Part shown: positions 53,927 to 63,964 of the stretch, one piece after another | Layout of the letters: each line of letters starts with the position of its first letter | Numbering within the stretch: the first letter of the stretch is position 1 | NCBI GenBank assembly: GCA_947167015.1 | Contig: CAMVGM010000003.1 | Span: 1-64,000 of the forward strand | DNA: 64,000 nt | From: an uncultured Bacteroidales bacterium | GTDB taxonomy: Bacteria > Bacteroidota > Bacteroidia > Bacteroidales > UBA932 | Direction of reading: 5' to 3' | Notes under the pieces: generated by a model | What the model was told of the DNA's origin: nothing | The model's input: the letters and a program-made list of their open reading frames with translations, nothing else | The model's database searches: none | Program-made: the position numbers and the translations under genes

Positions 53927-56464
53927 TCAGTCAGCGGCGGCGCGGACGGCCGGGGACTCTTCCCCGAAGAGGAACTGCGGGGTGTATCCGCCGTAGTCCA
54001 CCACGATCTTTTCGAACACGATGCCCGGGTCCAGCGGACGCAGCGTGAGCGTGGTCCAGCCGCCGCCGGCGGGCAGTTCGGAAACGGTCTCCACGACGCG
54101 CCGGGCGACGGTCGGATAATAGACCGAATAGATGTTGGCGGGATCTTCGTTCAGCCGTTCGTTGAAGAACTGCACCCGTTTCGCGCCGTCCAGGTCCACC
54201 TCATAGCGGTGGCCGCTGTTGTTGAAGGCGAGGGTGGACTTGGTGACCACGTGCACCTTCACGCCGGCCGTGCCTTCGGGCAGCTGCACCCGATAGCTCA
54301 GGGTGCCGCCCTCCGCCGGGACGGTGTAGGGCATCAGGGCCACGCCGCCGAGCGTGCGGCCCATGTAGGGGATGACGGTCCACGCCGCGTCCGGCGCGGG
54401 CGTCGAGGCGAACCAGTGCTCCGCCTCGATGGCGGTGTAGCCGCGCGGGTCGGCCGCGAAGGAGAAGCCGCCGGGGGCCACGTCGCCGAGGCGCTTCACT
54501 TCCGGCAGGCGGTCCGCCGGGAAATTGTCGTTCCAGGAGAAGTAGCCGATGTGCTTCTGTGTCATCATCCCGTCCCACTTGCCGCCGGACATCTCCTTGT
54601 TGTACTGCTCCATCAGGAAGGCGTCGCGCGCGAAGCAGCGCTCCACCTTGTCGGCCCAGCGGTCCGCGGCCGGGTCGCCCTTGGCGAAGAGGTCGTGGTT
54701 CATCGCCTGGGCGTAGTACATCTCGTACAGGTTGGAGAGGGCCTGCACGGGGAAGAGGATGATCTGCCGGTAGGCATCGCGCCGGGCGGGCGCGAGGGCG
54801 AGGAACTGCCGCAGCGCCTCGGCTTCCAGGCGGGCGAAGTCGTCGCAGACGCGCCGGAATTCACCGGAAGCGAGGTCGTAGGTGCGGCGGTCCATCATCT
54901 CGGCCGTGGTGCGGCCGCTGTATTTGCTGTAGAGGTTGAGGATGCGGGCCGCCTCGTCCGCCTGGTCCTCCCCGAAGGCCGCCGCGCAGAAGGCGCGTGT
55001 GTGGTCCAGCAGGTTCGCCGCCGTGAAGGATTCCGGCCGGCGGGCCATCGCGAGGAAGAGGTCGATGGGGTATTCCATCGGCTTGAGGTCGCCGACGTTC
55101 AGCACCCAGAGCCGGTCGACGCCGTAGGCCCAGGTCAGCTGGAGCTGTTCCCACATATTCTGTATCGGGGTGATGTTCAGCCACTTGGAGTTGCGCGGGG
55201 CGCCCACGTAGTCCACGTGGTAATAGATACCCCAGCCGCCTTTGCGCTTACGCTCCTCCGGGGTGGGGAGCTTGCGCACGTCGCCCCAGTTGTCGTCGCT
55301 CAGCAGGATCGTCACGTCGTCGGGCACGCGCAGGCCCAGGTCGTAGTACTGCTGGACCTCCTTGTAGAGGGCCCACACCTGCGGGCGCTCCTCGGCGGGC
55401 CGGCCGGTGACCTTGCGGATGATCTTGCGCTGGTTCTTGATGATGCCCTCCAGCAGGCCGATGTATTTCGCCTCTTCGCCTTCCTTGCCCAGGGCGGCGT
55501 CGCCGTCACCCCGCATGCCGATGGTGATGAGGTCTTCGGTGTCCTTAGCGCGCTCCATCCCTTCGGTGAAGAAGCGGTCGAGGACTTTCCGGTTCACAGT
55601 GTAGTCCCAGGGGCCGTCCGCGCCGCGCCGGCGCACCCATTCCTGGTGGTTGCGCGCCATGGGCTCGTGGTGCGAGGTGCCCATGATGATGCCCATCTCG
55701 TCGGCCGTGCGGCTGTTCTCCGGGTCGTCGGCGTAGAAGGCCCAGTCCCACATCGCCGGCCAGAGGAAATTGGCCCGCAGGCGCAGCAGGAGCTCGAAAA
55801 CCCGGGCGTAGAAGCGGTGGTCGCCGTAGTCGGTGCCGAAGGTGTTCTTCACCCAGCCGGTCAGGCAGGGCGCCTCGTCGTTGAGGAAGATGCCGCGGTA
55901 GCGCACGGCGGGCGGATCGGTGCGGTAGGTTCCCGGCGCCATCGACAGGTTCTCGCGCTGTCCGGCCGGCACGTCCGCCCAGTAGTACCAGGGCGACACG
56001 CCGATCTGCTCGGAGATTTCGTAGATGCCGTAGATGGTCCCGCGCATGTCGGAGCCCGCGATGACCAGGACGTCTTCATAGCCGGGAACCGACCGGCCGA
56101 GGGTGGAAATGAAATAACTCTCGTAAAGCCCCTGCAGGGACGAGACGTCCACCAGGCCTTTCGCGGCGAGGTCCCGGATGAGGGGGCCGTCGATGGAGCC
56201 GGCCAGGATGGCGCGCGGCCCCGCGGCGGGAGCCTCCGTGCCGCACACCCGCGCGAAATCGTCGCGCAGGTTCGCTGCGGCCAGCAGGATGCCCTTCGCT
56301 TCGGCGGGGTCCGTGACCACGGCGGCGGGAACGCTGTTTTCAATCAGCGGGAAGCGGCCGGGGGCCGTCCGTGCTTCGGTGATGCCGGGGAAATCGATGG
56401 CGGACGCCGTCAGGCAGGAAAGCAGGACGGCGGCCAGGCCGGAAAAGAAATGCGGGATTCTCAT
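53927..56464 (-). CDS. GH115 alpha-glucuronidase, exported
   Basis: An 845-residue enzyme with a signal peptide (residues 1-22, ending TASA), so it acts in the periplasm or at the cell surface. The long catalytic region contains GTIYGIYEISEQIGVSPWYYWADVP, NFLWPAMWDWAF, GIIMGTSHHEPMARN and ITIGMRGDGD, which are characteristic of family GH115. This family removes glucuronic acid or 4-O-methyl-glucuronic acid from intact xylan. A C-terminal beta-sandwich (about 690-830) completes the fold. Its position next to an HTCS and SusC indicates a glucuronoxylan locus. Confidence 0.93.
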   Translation of the reverse strand: MRIPHFFSGLAAVLLSCLTASAIDFPGITEARTAPGRFPLIENSVPAAVVTDPAEAKGILLAAANLRDDFARVCGTEAPAAGPRAILAGSIDGPLIRDLAAKGLVDVSSLQGLYESYFISTLGRSVPGYEDVLVIAGSDMRGTIYGIYEISEQIGVSPWYYWADVPAGQRENLSMAPGTYRTDPPAVRYRGIFLNDEAPCLTGWVKNTFGTDYGDHRFYARVFELLLRLRANFLWPAMWDWAFYADDPENSRTADEMGIIMGTSHHEPMARNHQEWVRRRGADGPWDYTVNRKVLDRFFTEGMERAKDTEDLITIGMRGDGDAALGKEGEEAKYIGLLEGIIKNQRKIIRKVTGRPAEERPQVWALYKEVQQYYDLGLRVPDDVTILLSDDNWGDVRKLPTPEERKRKGGWGIYYHVDYVGAPRNSKWLNITPIQNMWEQLQLTWAYGVDRLWVLNVGDLKPMEYPIDLFLAMARRPESFTAANLLDHTRAFCAAAFGEDQADEAARILNLYSKYSGRTTAEMMDRRTYDLASGEFRRVCDDFARLEAEALRQFLALAPARRDAYRQIILFPVQALSNLYEMYYAQAMNHDLFAKGDPAADRWADKVERCFARDAFLMEQYNKEMSGGKWDGMMTQKHIGYFSWNDNFPADRLPEVKRLGDVAPGGFSFAADPRGYTAIEAEHWFASTPAPDAAWTVIPYMGRTLGGVALMPYTVPAEGGTLSYRVQLPEGTAGVKVHVVTKSTLAFNNSGHRYEVDLDGAKRVQFFNERLNEDPANIYSVYYPTVARRVVETVSELPAGGGWTTLTLRPLDPGIVFEKIVVDYGGYTPQFLFGEESPAVRAAAD

Positions 56465-56486
56465 GTGGCAGGGTTTTTACGTAGGG

Positions 56487-56494
56487 CAAAGGTA
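56487..56494 (-). promoter_or_regulatory. -7 box TACCTTTG of the GH115 gene
   Basis: TACCTTTG on the minus strand lies 22 bases before the GH115 ATG. The -33 region shows no clear TTTG, as might be expected for an activator-dependent promoter. Confidence 0.55.
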
Positions 56495-56568
56495 AACAAA
56501 ACTCCCTCCGGGGCGTTCCGATTTGGGACCAAAGGTTTTCAAATGTGTAACAATACGGGGCCTGCGGC

Positions 56569-59500
56569 CTATTCGAAAAGCTTCCGCAGCGCTTCGTCGT
56601 CCGGGTTCTCCTGCAGGCGCGCGACGAACTCCCGCGGCGATACGCCGAAGTAATCCCGGAACGAACTGGAGAAGTAGGAGTGCGAGGAGAAGCCGATGCG
56701 GTAGGCCACTTCGGACACGTTGACCTTGTTGTTGGCGAGCAGGTAGGCGGCCTGCTTCATCCGGCATTTGCGGATCAGCACGCTGGGCGGCTCCTTGCCG
56801 TATTCCTTGAGCTTTCGGTTGAGGTGGACGCGGCTGATGCCCACGTCTTCGCAGAGGGCGGTCACGTCGAAGGCCGGGTCTTCCAGGTGCTCCTGGATGC
56901 TCTCGGTCACGCGGCGCATCAGCCGTTCGTCGGCGGAACCCATCTTGATGCCGGAGTAGTCGAAGTTCATCGCCACGCCGAACTTGTCCTTGACCGCCTC
57001 GCGGGCGTCGATCACCTGCGAGATGCTGCTGAGCAGCAGTTCGACCGAGATCGGCTTGGAGAGGAACTTGTCGGCGCCGCTGTCGCTGGCGGCCTGCGCC
57101 TCCTGTTCGCCGTCCTGCCCGGTCAGGATGAGTACGGGAACGTGTTTCGTAGCCGGGTTGCGGCGGATCTCCGCGCACAGGGCCGTGCCGGTCATCCCGG
57201 GCATCACCAGGTCGGTGAGCACGGCGTCCGGGACCGTTTCCCCGATGCGGGAGAGGGCCTCCTGCGCCGCGGCGCAGGCGACCACGTTGTAGCGGCTGCG
57301 GAGCAGGGAAGAGAGGTACTCCCGCGTCTCATCGTCGTCCTCGACCACGAACACCGTCCGGAGTGCCTTGGCGGCCTTCCTGTCTTCGGACGCGGCGGAG
57401 GCGAAGGTTTCGTCCTCGTGGCTGTCGAGACGGATCTCGCGGCCCTTGACATAGAGGTCCTGGTGGTGGGTGGTGGCGGAGAGTTCCTGGTCGGACAGGT
57501 GGTCCTTGCCGAGCGGTACGAGCACGCGGAAGCGTACGCCGTCCTCTTCGTTTTCCACGCCGATCTGCCCGTGGTGCAGCGCAACCAGCATCTTGGTGAG
57601 GTTCAGGCCCACGCCCGATCCGGTGTTGGCGTCATAGGGGTCCACCTGGATGAAGCGGTCGAAGATGCGGCTGATGTAGGCGTCCTCGATCCGGCTGCCG
57701 GAGTTGAACACGCTGACTTCCAGGAACTCCCGGATCTCCGGGGCGAGTTCGCCGCGGTTGGTCCGGGGTGCGGAGATGCCGAGCCGGATGCGGCCTCCGT
57801 CCGGGGTGTGCTTGAAGGCGTTGGAGAGGATGTTGTAGATGATCTTGTCGAAGTTGCCCTGGTCGATCCAGACATTTTCTTCCGCATGGACGGCGTCGAT
57901 GCCGAAGCGGATATGCTTGCTTTCCGCGAGCGGGAGGAAGGACTGCATGATGTCCTTGACGAAATAGACGAGGTCGGTCTGGCGGAAGTGCATCGGCATC
58001 TGCCCGGCGTCGATTTTCCGGATGTCCATCAACTGGTTTACCAGGCGGTTGATACGCAGGCAGTTGCGGTACATCAGGTTGTAGGTGTCCTTCTGCGCGG
58101 GATCCTGTTCGTTTTCACGCAGGGTGCGCAGCGGGCCCATCACCAGGGTGAGCGGGGTCCGGATCTCGTGGGTCAGATTGGTGAACAGGCCGAGGCGGAG
58201 TTCCTTCAGTTCGGCGTCTTTTTCCTGTATCTCACGCTGCTTGCGCTGGCGGTAGAAGCGCCGGAGCAGGAAGGCCAGGCCGGTGAGCAGCAGCAGGTAG
58301 CACAGGAAGGCCGGTCCCGTGCGGTACCAGGGAGCCTCCACCTTCAGGCTCACGGTGTGCTGGGTGAACCCGTCCGGCTCTCCGGCGAAATAGGCCCGGA
58401 CGTCCAGCTCGTAGCGGCCCGGGGGGACGTTCGTGTAGGTGACGGAGCGCTGCTGTGCCTGGACCGTCCGCCAGCCGGCGTCGTAGCCGCGCAGCCGGTA
58501 GTCATAGACGATGCGCTGGGGGTTGGTGTATTCTGGGACGGAAAACTCCACGGAGAAGAGGTCCACGCCCCGCGGGACCGTGATCCGGGAGGCTTCCGAA
58601 ATATGCTTGTCGATGAGGTTGGCGCTGCCCGCTTCCGGGTCGTAGGTGACCTCGCGGTCCAGCAGGGTCAGCCGGGCCAGGGACACCTGGGGGACGGCGT
58701 GGGCGCTTCCGCCGATCAGCAGCGGCGAGAAGGCGGTCAGGCCGGCGGTGCCGCCGAAGTAAAGCCGTCCGGAGTTGGACCGGAAGGCCGCGCCGGAGCG
58801 GAATTCGTTGCCCTGGAGTCCGTCGGAGGCATAATAGCTGGTAATCTTGCCGGTGCGCGGCGCCAGGCGCGAGAGTCCGCGCGTGGTGGAGATCCATACG
58901 TCGCCGCCGGAGGTGCAGAGGATGTCCCGGATGACGTTGTTCGCCAGGCCGTCCGTTTCGGTGAACTGCCGGACGTCCCGGGTGGCTTCATCCACGCAGA
59001 AAAGCCCTTCTTCCGTGCCAAACCACATCGTGCCGTCGGCATTGCCGGCGATGGCGTAGATGCGCGGCGGCACCGGGTCCTGCTGCAGGATCGTGTAAGG
59101 GAGGATCCTGCCGGAGGACGGGTCGTAGCGCTTCGGGCCGTTGTAGGTGCCTACCCAGAGCAGTCCGTTGGCGTCCAGATGCAGGGCGCTGATCCAGCGG
59201 TAGTCGTCCTCGACCAGGTGGCCGGAGATTTTCCGCCGGGCGGCGTCGATGATGACGAGTCCGGCGCCGTAGGTTCCCACATAGACCTGGTCGCGCACGG
59301 GGTCGTAGGCCAGGGTGCGGATACGCTCGGTCCCGACGACGTCCCATCCGGAAAACTTCTTCACGCCGCTTCCGTCCAGGTAGTACAAGCCGTCCAGGAA
59401 GGTTCCGATCCAGAGCGTGCCGCGGACGTCGCCGGTCACGGCCATGACGGAATTGTTGCTGAGGGCGGAGTTGTCCCGGTTGTATATGCGTTCGGGGCCG

Positions 59501-60702
59501 CTCCCGTCCAGGGGCTTGCGGAACAGGCCGGCGCCGTCCGTGGCCACCCAGAGGGTGGTGCCGTCTTCATACACGGACATGATGCAGGCGCTGTTCTCCC
59601 CGGGCAGGCCGCGGCTGCTGCAGCCGATGTAGGAGAAGCCGAACATGGATTTCGGGGCGACGGCGATGCCTTTCTGGTACAGGCCGAGCCAGAGGTTGCC
59701 CTGGGTGTCCTCGAACATCAGGGTAGCCTTCCAGTCCCGGGTGTCTTCCCGGATGGAAGAGATGCGGGCCGGTCCCAGTTCTTCGCTGCGCGGGTCGAAC
59801 TGGAACAGGCCGCCGTTCTCGTTGCAGACCAGGAAGGGCCGGCCTTCGTCGGGACTCGCCTGGCCGTTGAAGATGATGGAAGAAGCGATCAGGGAGGATG
59901 CCTGCCGGCCGCGTGCCTTCCGTATGGTCCCGGTCGCGGCGTCGAAGAACAGCAGGCCTTGGGAACTGCCGATCAGGAGGGCGCCGGAATAGGGGTCCGC
60001 GGCGATGTCCCCGAGGCGGATCTGCGCCGCCTGCCGGAGGATCTCCGGGCTCCAGACGATGCCCCGGGCGGGTGTCAGGCTGTCCGCGTCCAGGATGGCC
60101 GGCAGGCCGGTCCCTTCGGGAAAGACCCACAGGCGGCGCGCGGCGTCCAGGAAAAGGGTGCGCACGTATTCGGACGGGAGATAAGGGTACAGGCGCTCGC
60201 GCAGGTCCCCGCGCAACTCCCGGGTGTCCGGGTCGATGAAATAGACGCCGTACCCGCTCGTGGCGGCCAGCAGGCTGCTGCCGTCGCGTCCGGGCAGCTC
60301 GAGCAGCCGGCTGATGTAGGGATTCGAGTCGGGGATCCGTTCGTCACGGAAATCGTAGCGGCTGAAACTGTTGTAGTCCGAGTCGAAGACGTCCAGTCCG
60401 CTGGCGGTACCCACCCATTTGGTGCCGCGGCTGTCCTCGAGGATGTCGATGACGGAGGAACTGGTCAGGGTGTTCTCTTTTTCGCGGTCGTGCCGGAAGG
60501 TCTCGAAGCCCACGCCGTCGAAACGAAGCAGGCCGCCCTCCGTCCCGATCCAAACGAAGCCCCGGCGGTCCTGGTAGAGGCGGTTGACCTGGGTGTTCGG
60601 CAAGCCGTTTTCCGGGGTGTACAGGCGGGCGTCCTGCGCTGCGGCCAGCGCCGGGAGGAGGCAGGTACAGCCGAGGGCGAGAATTATCCGTATCTTTTTC
60701 AT
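56569..60702 (-). CDS. hybrid two-component system regulator (HTCS)
   Basis: A 1377-residue one-protein sensor-regulator. Order: signal peptide (1-22); a periplasmic sensor of two-component regulator propeller repeats (for example RRGFVWIGTEGGLLRFDG) to about 650; Y_Y_Y domain about 715-785; membrane helix about 799-815; histidine kinase with NLTHEIRTP (His near 845) and N-box ILSNAFKH; receiver domain with phospho-acceptor Asp near 1163 in VLTDLVMPGM; and a C-terminal AraC-type DNA-binding domain (about 1265-1370). Such proteins bind an oligosaccharide and switch on the neighbouring polysaccharide genes. It is divergent from susC. All key residues are intact. Confidence 0.95.
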   Translation of the reverse strand: MKKIRIILALGCTCLLPALAAAQDARLYTPENGLPNTQVNRLYQDRRGFVWIGTEGGLLRFDGVGFETFRHDREKENTLTSSSVIDILEDSRGTKWVGTASGLDVFDSDYNSFSRYDFRDERIPDSNPYISRLLELPGRDGSSLLAATSGYGVYFIDPDTRELRGDLRERLYPYLPSEYVRTLFLDAARRLWVFPEGTGLPAILDADSLTPARGIVWSPEILRQAAQIRLGDIAADPYSGALLIGSSQGLLFFDAATGTIRKARGRQASSLIASSIIFNGQASPDEGRPFLVCNENGGLFQFDPRSEELGPARISSIREDTRDWKATLMFEDTQGNLWLGLYQKGIAVAPKSMFGFSYIGCSSRGLPGENSACIMSVYEDGTTLWVATDGAGLFRKPLDGSGPERIYNRDNSALSNNSVMAVTGDVRGTLWIGTFLDGLYYLDGSGVKKFSGWDVVGTERIRTLAYDPVRDQVYVGTYGAGLVIIDAARRKISGHLVEDDYRWISALHLDANGLLWVGTYNGPKRYDPSSGRILPYTILQQDPVPPRIYAIAGNADGTMWFGTEEGLFCVDEATRDVRQFTETDGLANNVIRDILCTSGGDVWISTTRGLSRLAPRTGKITSYYASDGLQGNEFRSGAAFRSNSGRLYFGGTAGLTAFSPLLIGGSAHAVPQVSLARLTLLDREVTYDPEAGSANLIDKHISEASRITVPRGVDLFSVEFSVPEYTNPQRIVYDYRLRGYDAGWRTVQAQQRSVTYTNVPPGRYELDVRAYFAGEPDGFTQHTVSLKVEAPWYRTGPAFLCYLLLLTGLAFLLRRFYRQRKQREIQEKDAELKELRLGLFTNLTHEIRTPLTLVMGPLRTLRENEQDPAQKDTYNLMYRNCLRINRLVNQLMDIRKIDAGQMPMHFRQTDLVYFVKDIMQSFLPLAESKHIRFGIDAVHAEENVWIDQGNFDKIIYNILSNAFKHTPDGGRIRLGISAPRTNRGELAPEIREFLEVSVFNSGSRIEDAYISRIFDRFIQVDPYDANTGSGVGLNLTKMLVALHHGQIGVENEEDGVRFRVLVPLGKDHLSDQELSATTHHQDLYVKGREIRLDSHEDETFASAASEDRKAAKALRTVFVVEDDDETREYLSSLLRSRYNVVACAAAQEALSRIGETVPDAVLTDLVMPGMTGTALCAEIRRNPATKHVPVLILTGQDGEQEAQAASDSGADKFLSKPISVELLLSSISQVIDAREAVKDKFGVAMNFDYSGIKMGSADERLMRRVTESIQEHLEDPAFDVTALCEDVGISRVHLNRKLKEYGKEPPSVLIRKCRMKQAAYLLANNKVNVSEVAYRIGFSSHSYFSSSFRDYFGVSPREFVARLQENPDDEALRKLFE

Positions 60703-60719
60703 TTTCGTTCCATTTGGTA

Positions 60720-60727
60720 CAAAAATA
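60720..60727 (-). promoter_or_regulatory. -7 box TATTTTTG of the HTCS gene
   Basis: TATTTTTG on the minus strand lies 17 bases before the HTCS ATG. A clear -33 TTTG is lacking. Confidence 0.5.
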
Positions 60728-60754
60728 CAAATTCAATTTTTACCGCAAGCGGAA

Positions 60755-60782
60755 TGTTACGAATTTAATAGCTTATGTAACA
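60755..60782. repeat. TGTTAC/GTAACA inverted repeat between HTCS and susC
   Basis: TGTTAC at 60755-60760 and GTAACA at 60777-60782 form an inverted repeat with centres 22 bases apart, about two DNA turns. It lies just upstream of the susC promoter and downstream-facing from the HTCS one, so it is a candidate regulator-binding site. Confidence 0.4.
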
Positions 60783-60812
60783 GGCTTTGCGCGGCTCAAT
60801 TATTAAATACGA

Positions 60813-60820
60813 TACATTTG
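60813..60820 (+). promoter_or_regulatory. -7 box TACATTTG of susC
   Basis: TACATTTG matches the -7 consensus. A TTTG at 60786-60789 is 23 bases upstream, longer than the usual spacing, which fits an activator-dependent promoter. The leader to the ATG at 60875 is about 50 bases and AT-rich. Confidence 0.6.
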
Positions 60821-60874
60821 CGATGGCGAAAATCCTGAAAACAGACAATCCCAATCTCATTAATCTCATCAACT

Positions 60875-63800
60875 ATGCAATTAAACCTTAAGAAAACGCT
60901 CGCCCTCGTGGCCGTAAGCCTGATGGCGCCGCTGTTCGCCCTTGCGCAGGACATCAGCATCAGCGGCACGGTCACGGACAAGAGCGGAGAAACCGTCATC
61001 GGCGCAGCCGTGATGGTCGTGGGTTCCAACAACGGCGCCGTTACCGGTGTCGATGGAACGTATTCTCTCCAGGCGGCCTCTTCGGCTATCCTCGAGGTCT
61101 CCTGCATCGGCTACAAATCGCAGCGCGTTGCCGTCCAGGGACGCAACCGCATCGACATTGTCCTCGAAGAAGATGCCGAGCAGCTGGAGGGTACCGTGGT
61201 CATCGGTTATGGTACCGCCCGCCGCCAGGACGTGACCGGTTCCATCGTCTCGGTCGGAGGCGACAACCTCCGTGCGGTCCCCGCCGGTGATGTCACCCGC
61301 GCGCTCGACGGCCGTATCGCCGGTGTCGAAATGACCCAGACCAACTCCAAGCCGGGCTCTTCGATGCAGATCCGCATCCGCGGCCAGCGCTCGCTGTCCG
61401 CCTCCAACGATCCGCTCATCGTGCTCGACGGCATGCCCTTCATGGGCTCCCTGACGGATATCTCCCCGAGCGACATCAAGAGCATGGACATCCTCAAGGA
61501 TGCCGCCTCTACCGCCATCTACGGCTCCCGCGGCGCCAACGGCGTCATCATCATCACGACCTACAAGGGTGTCGAAGGCCAGGAGCCGAAGATCTCCTTC
61601 AACAGCTACGTCACCCTCAAGAAGGCCGTCAAATATCCGATGATGCCGCGTGAGAAATATATCCAAATGCGCCAGATGGCCGGCAAGTTCCAGAACACGC
61701 TGGACGAATCCGACACCCAGTTCACCGACTGGCAGGACATGTTCTACCGCACCGGTTATACCCAGAACTACGACCTCAACATCGCCGGCGGCACCCGGAA
61801 CGGCAGCTACCGCTTCGGCGTCACCTATTTTAACGACGAGGCCGTCGTCCCGACCCAGGGCTACGACCGCATCGCGCTGAACGGCAGCGTGGACCAGAAG
61901 ATCGGCAAGTGGTTCCGCGTCGGTTTCACCACCAACACCAGCTACACCGCCAATACGGGCAACCAGGTGGATATGTACGCCGTCCTGTCCAAGTCTCCGC
62001 TCGTGGTGCCTTACGATGCTGACGGCAATCTCAAATGGCGCGTCAACATGCCGCTCGACGTCGATCAGTATGTCTTTACCCGCGAGCGCGTCGAGGACCT
62101 GACCGCCCAGGGCGTCTATGTGAGCGAATCCAAGTCGATCGCCACCTACAATACCGGGTACGTCCAGTTCAACTTCCCCTGGATCGAAGGTCTCAATTTC
62201 AAGAGCAGCGTCGGCCTGAACTACCGCAACTCCAAGGGCGGTTCCTTCACCGGCGTAGGCGTGAACGGCTCCGCCACCAACCCCAACGGCGCCTCCTGGT
62301 CCTTCAACGATACCTTCAACTGGACCGTCGAGAACCTCCTGACCTTCGACCGGACCTTCGGCAAGCACCACTTCAACGCCGTGGCGCTCTATTCCGCCGA
62401 GCAGACCACCAGCAGCGGACAGTCCCTGTCCGGCAAGAACATTCCGAACGAACTCTTCCAGTACTACAACATCGGCAGCGCCGTCGCTTCCGACATCACG
62501 GTGAACGGCGGCAGCTACACGCAGACCGGCCTCATCTCCTACATGGGCCGTCTGATGTACACCTACGACGACCGCTACATGTTCTCCGCGGCCGTCCGCT
62601 CCGACGCTTCCTCGCGCCTGGCGACCGGTCACAAGTGGCACACCTACCCGGCCGTTTCCGCAGGTTGGAACATCCACAACGAGGCCTTCATGCAGGACGC
62701 CGGCAGCTGGCTGGACGAACTCAAGCTCCGCATCGGCTACGGTGAGACCTCCAACCAGGCCATCTCCGCCTACGCCACCCTCGGCCGCCTCAGCACGATG
62801 CCGTACAACTTTGCCGATACGCAATATGCGACCGGCTACTACGTGTCCACGCTTCCGAACGAAGACCTCGGCTGGGAGTACTCCCAGACCTGGAACTTCG
62901 GTCTCGACTTCGGCTTCTGGCGGGGCCGCCTGCGCGGTACCCTCGAGTACTACCGGGTGGATACCAAGGACATCCTCCTGAGCCTCGGCCTGCCGTCCAC
63001 CTCCGGCGTGAGTTCCTACACCGCCAACATCGGCGCCACGCAGAACCGCGGTCTCGAACTGACCCTCAACGGCGTCATCCTCGACAAGGGAGACTGGCGC
63101 TGGGATGCCGGCCTGAACATCTACGCCAACCGCAACAAGCTGGTTGCGCTGGCCGACGGAACGGACCGCAACGAAGGCCAGGCCTGGTTTGTCGGATATC
63201 CGCTGAACTGTCTGTATGACTACGAGTTCGACGGCCTGTGGAAAGAGGGCGATCCTTACATGGACATCCTCGAGCCCAGCTCCGTCGTGAACGGCATGAA
63301 AGAAACGATCGGCGGCATCAAGGTCAAGTACCACGGCGATTACAATGCCGACGGCACCCCGGTCCGCGCCATCGACGACAACGACCGCGTGCCCATCAAC
63401 GCCGAGGCGCTCTTCCAGGGCGGTTTCAACACCAATGTGAGCTGGAAGAACCTGGAACTCTCGATGATCGGTTCCTTCCAGGCCGGCGGCATCCTGCTGT
63501 CCTCCCTGCACAGCGGCAACTCCTACCTGAACATGCTCACCGGCCGCCGCGGCCAGATCGACGTCGATTACTGGACGCCGCAGAACCCGAATGCCCGTTA
63601 TCCGCGACCGGGATCCAAGATCAGCAACGACAGCCCCAAGTACTCTTCCGTGCTGGCCCAGTACAACGGATCCTATCTCAAGATCCGCACGATCACGCTG
63701 GCATACCGCTTCCACAGGCTCCCGGCCCTGCGCCGCGCCGGCATCGACAACCTCCGCGTCTATGCCACCCTGCAGAACCCGGGCCTCGTGCTCTTCTCCG

Positions 63801-63952
63801 ACTTCACCCGCGAGACCGGACTTGATCCGGAAGCCAACGCCAACGGCGGCTCCACCGCCAGCGGCCGTCCCGGTCCGAGCCGTCTCTCCTACGTGGGCTT
63901 CAATACGCCGAATACGCGCAACTTCCTGTTCGGTGTGAACTTGACTTTCTAA
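60875..63952 (+). CDS. SusC-family TonB-dependent outer-membrane receptor
   Basis: A 1025-residue receptor that imports oligosaccharides with energy from TonB. Signal peptide 1-25; carboxypeptidase-regulatory-like domain about 27-105 (ISGTVTDKSGETVIGAAV); plug with the SusC signature VVIGYGTARRQDVTGSI and SNDPLIVLDGMPF; then a 22-strand barrel ending NFLFGVNLTF. It is followed 12 bases later by a SusD-like gene start. Its location next to HTCS and GH115 genes suggests glucuronoxylan fragments as cargo; this is inferred from neighbours, not from the receptor itself. Confidence 0.96.
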   Translation: MQLNLKKTLALVAVSLMAPLFALAQDISISGTVTDKSGETVIGAAVMVVGSNNGAVTGVDGTYSLQAASSAILEVSCIGYKSQRVAVQGRNRIDIVLEEDAEQLEGTVVIGYGTARRQDVTGSIVSVGGDNLRAVPAGDVTRALDGRIAGVEMTQTNSKPGSSMQIRIRGQRSLSASNDPLIVLDGMPFMGSLTDISPSDIKSMDILKDAASTAIYGSRGANGVIIITTYKGVEGQEPKISFNSYVTLKKAVKYPMMPREKYIQMRQMAGKFQNTLDESDTQFTDWQDMFYRTGYTQNYDLNIAGGTRNGSYRFGVTYFNDEAVVPTQGYDRIALNGSVDQKIGKWFRVGFTTNTSYTANTGNQVDMYAVLSKSPLVVPYDADGNLKWRVNMPLDVDQYVFTRERVEDLTAQGVYVSESKSIATYNTGYVQFNFPWIEGLNFKSSVGLNYRNSKGGSFTGVGVNGSATNPNGASWSFNDTFNWTVENLLTFDRTFGKHHFNAVALYSAEQTTSSGQSLSGKNIPNELFQYYNIGSAVASDITVNGGSYTQTGLISYMGRLMYTYDDRYMFSAAVRSDASSRLATGHKWHTYPAVSAGWNIHNEAFMQDAGSWLDELKLRIGYGETSNQAISAYATLGRLSTMPYNFADTQYATGYYVSTLPNEDLGWEYSQTWNFGLDFGFWRGRLRGTLEYYRVDTKDILLSLGLPSTSGVSSYTANIGATQNRGLELTLNGVILDKGDWRWDAGLNIYANRNKLVALADGTDRNEGQAWFVGYPLNCLYDYEFDGLWKEGDPYMDILEPSSVVNGMKETIGGIKVKYHGDYNADGTPVRAIDDNDRVPINAEALFQGGFNTNVSWKNLELSMIGSFQAGGILLSSLHSGNSYLNMLTGRRGQIDVDYWTPQNPNARYPRPGSKISNDSPKYSSVLAQYNGSYLKIRTITLAYRFHRLPALRRAGIDNLRVYATLQNPGLVLFSDFTRETGLDPEANANGGSTASGRPGPSRLSYVGFNTPNTRNFLFGVNLTF

Positions 63953-63964
63953 TCGGATCCGAAT

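Noticed and set aside
56680-60768. A 1362-codon open frame antisense to the HTCS gene
   Set aside because: All sensor, kinase, receiver and AraC motifs are on the minus strand; the antisense frame is a composition artefact.
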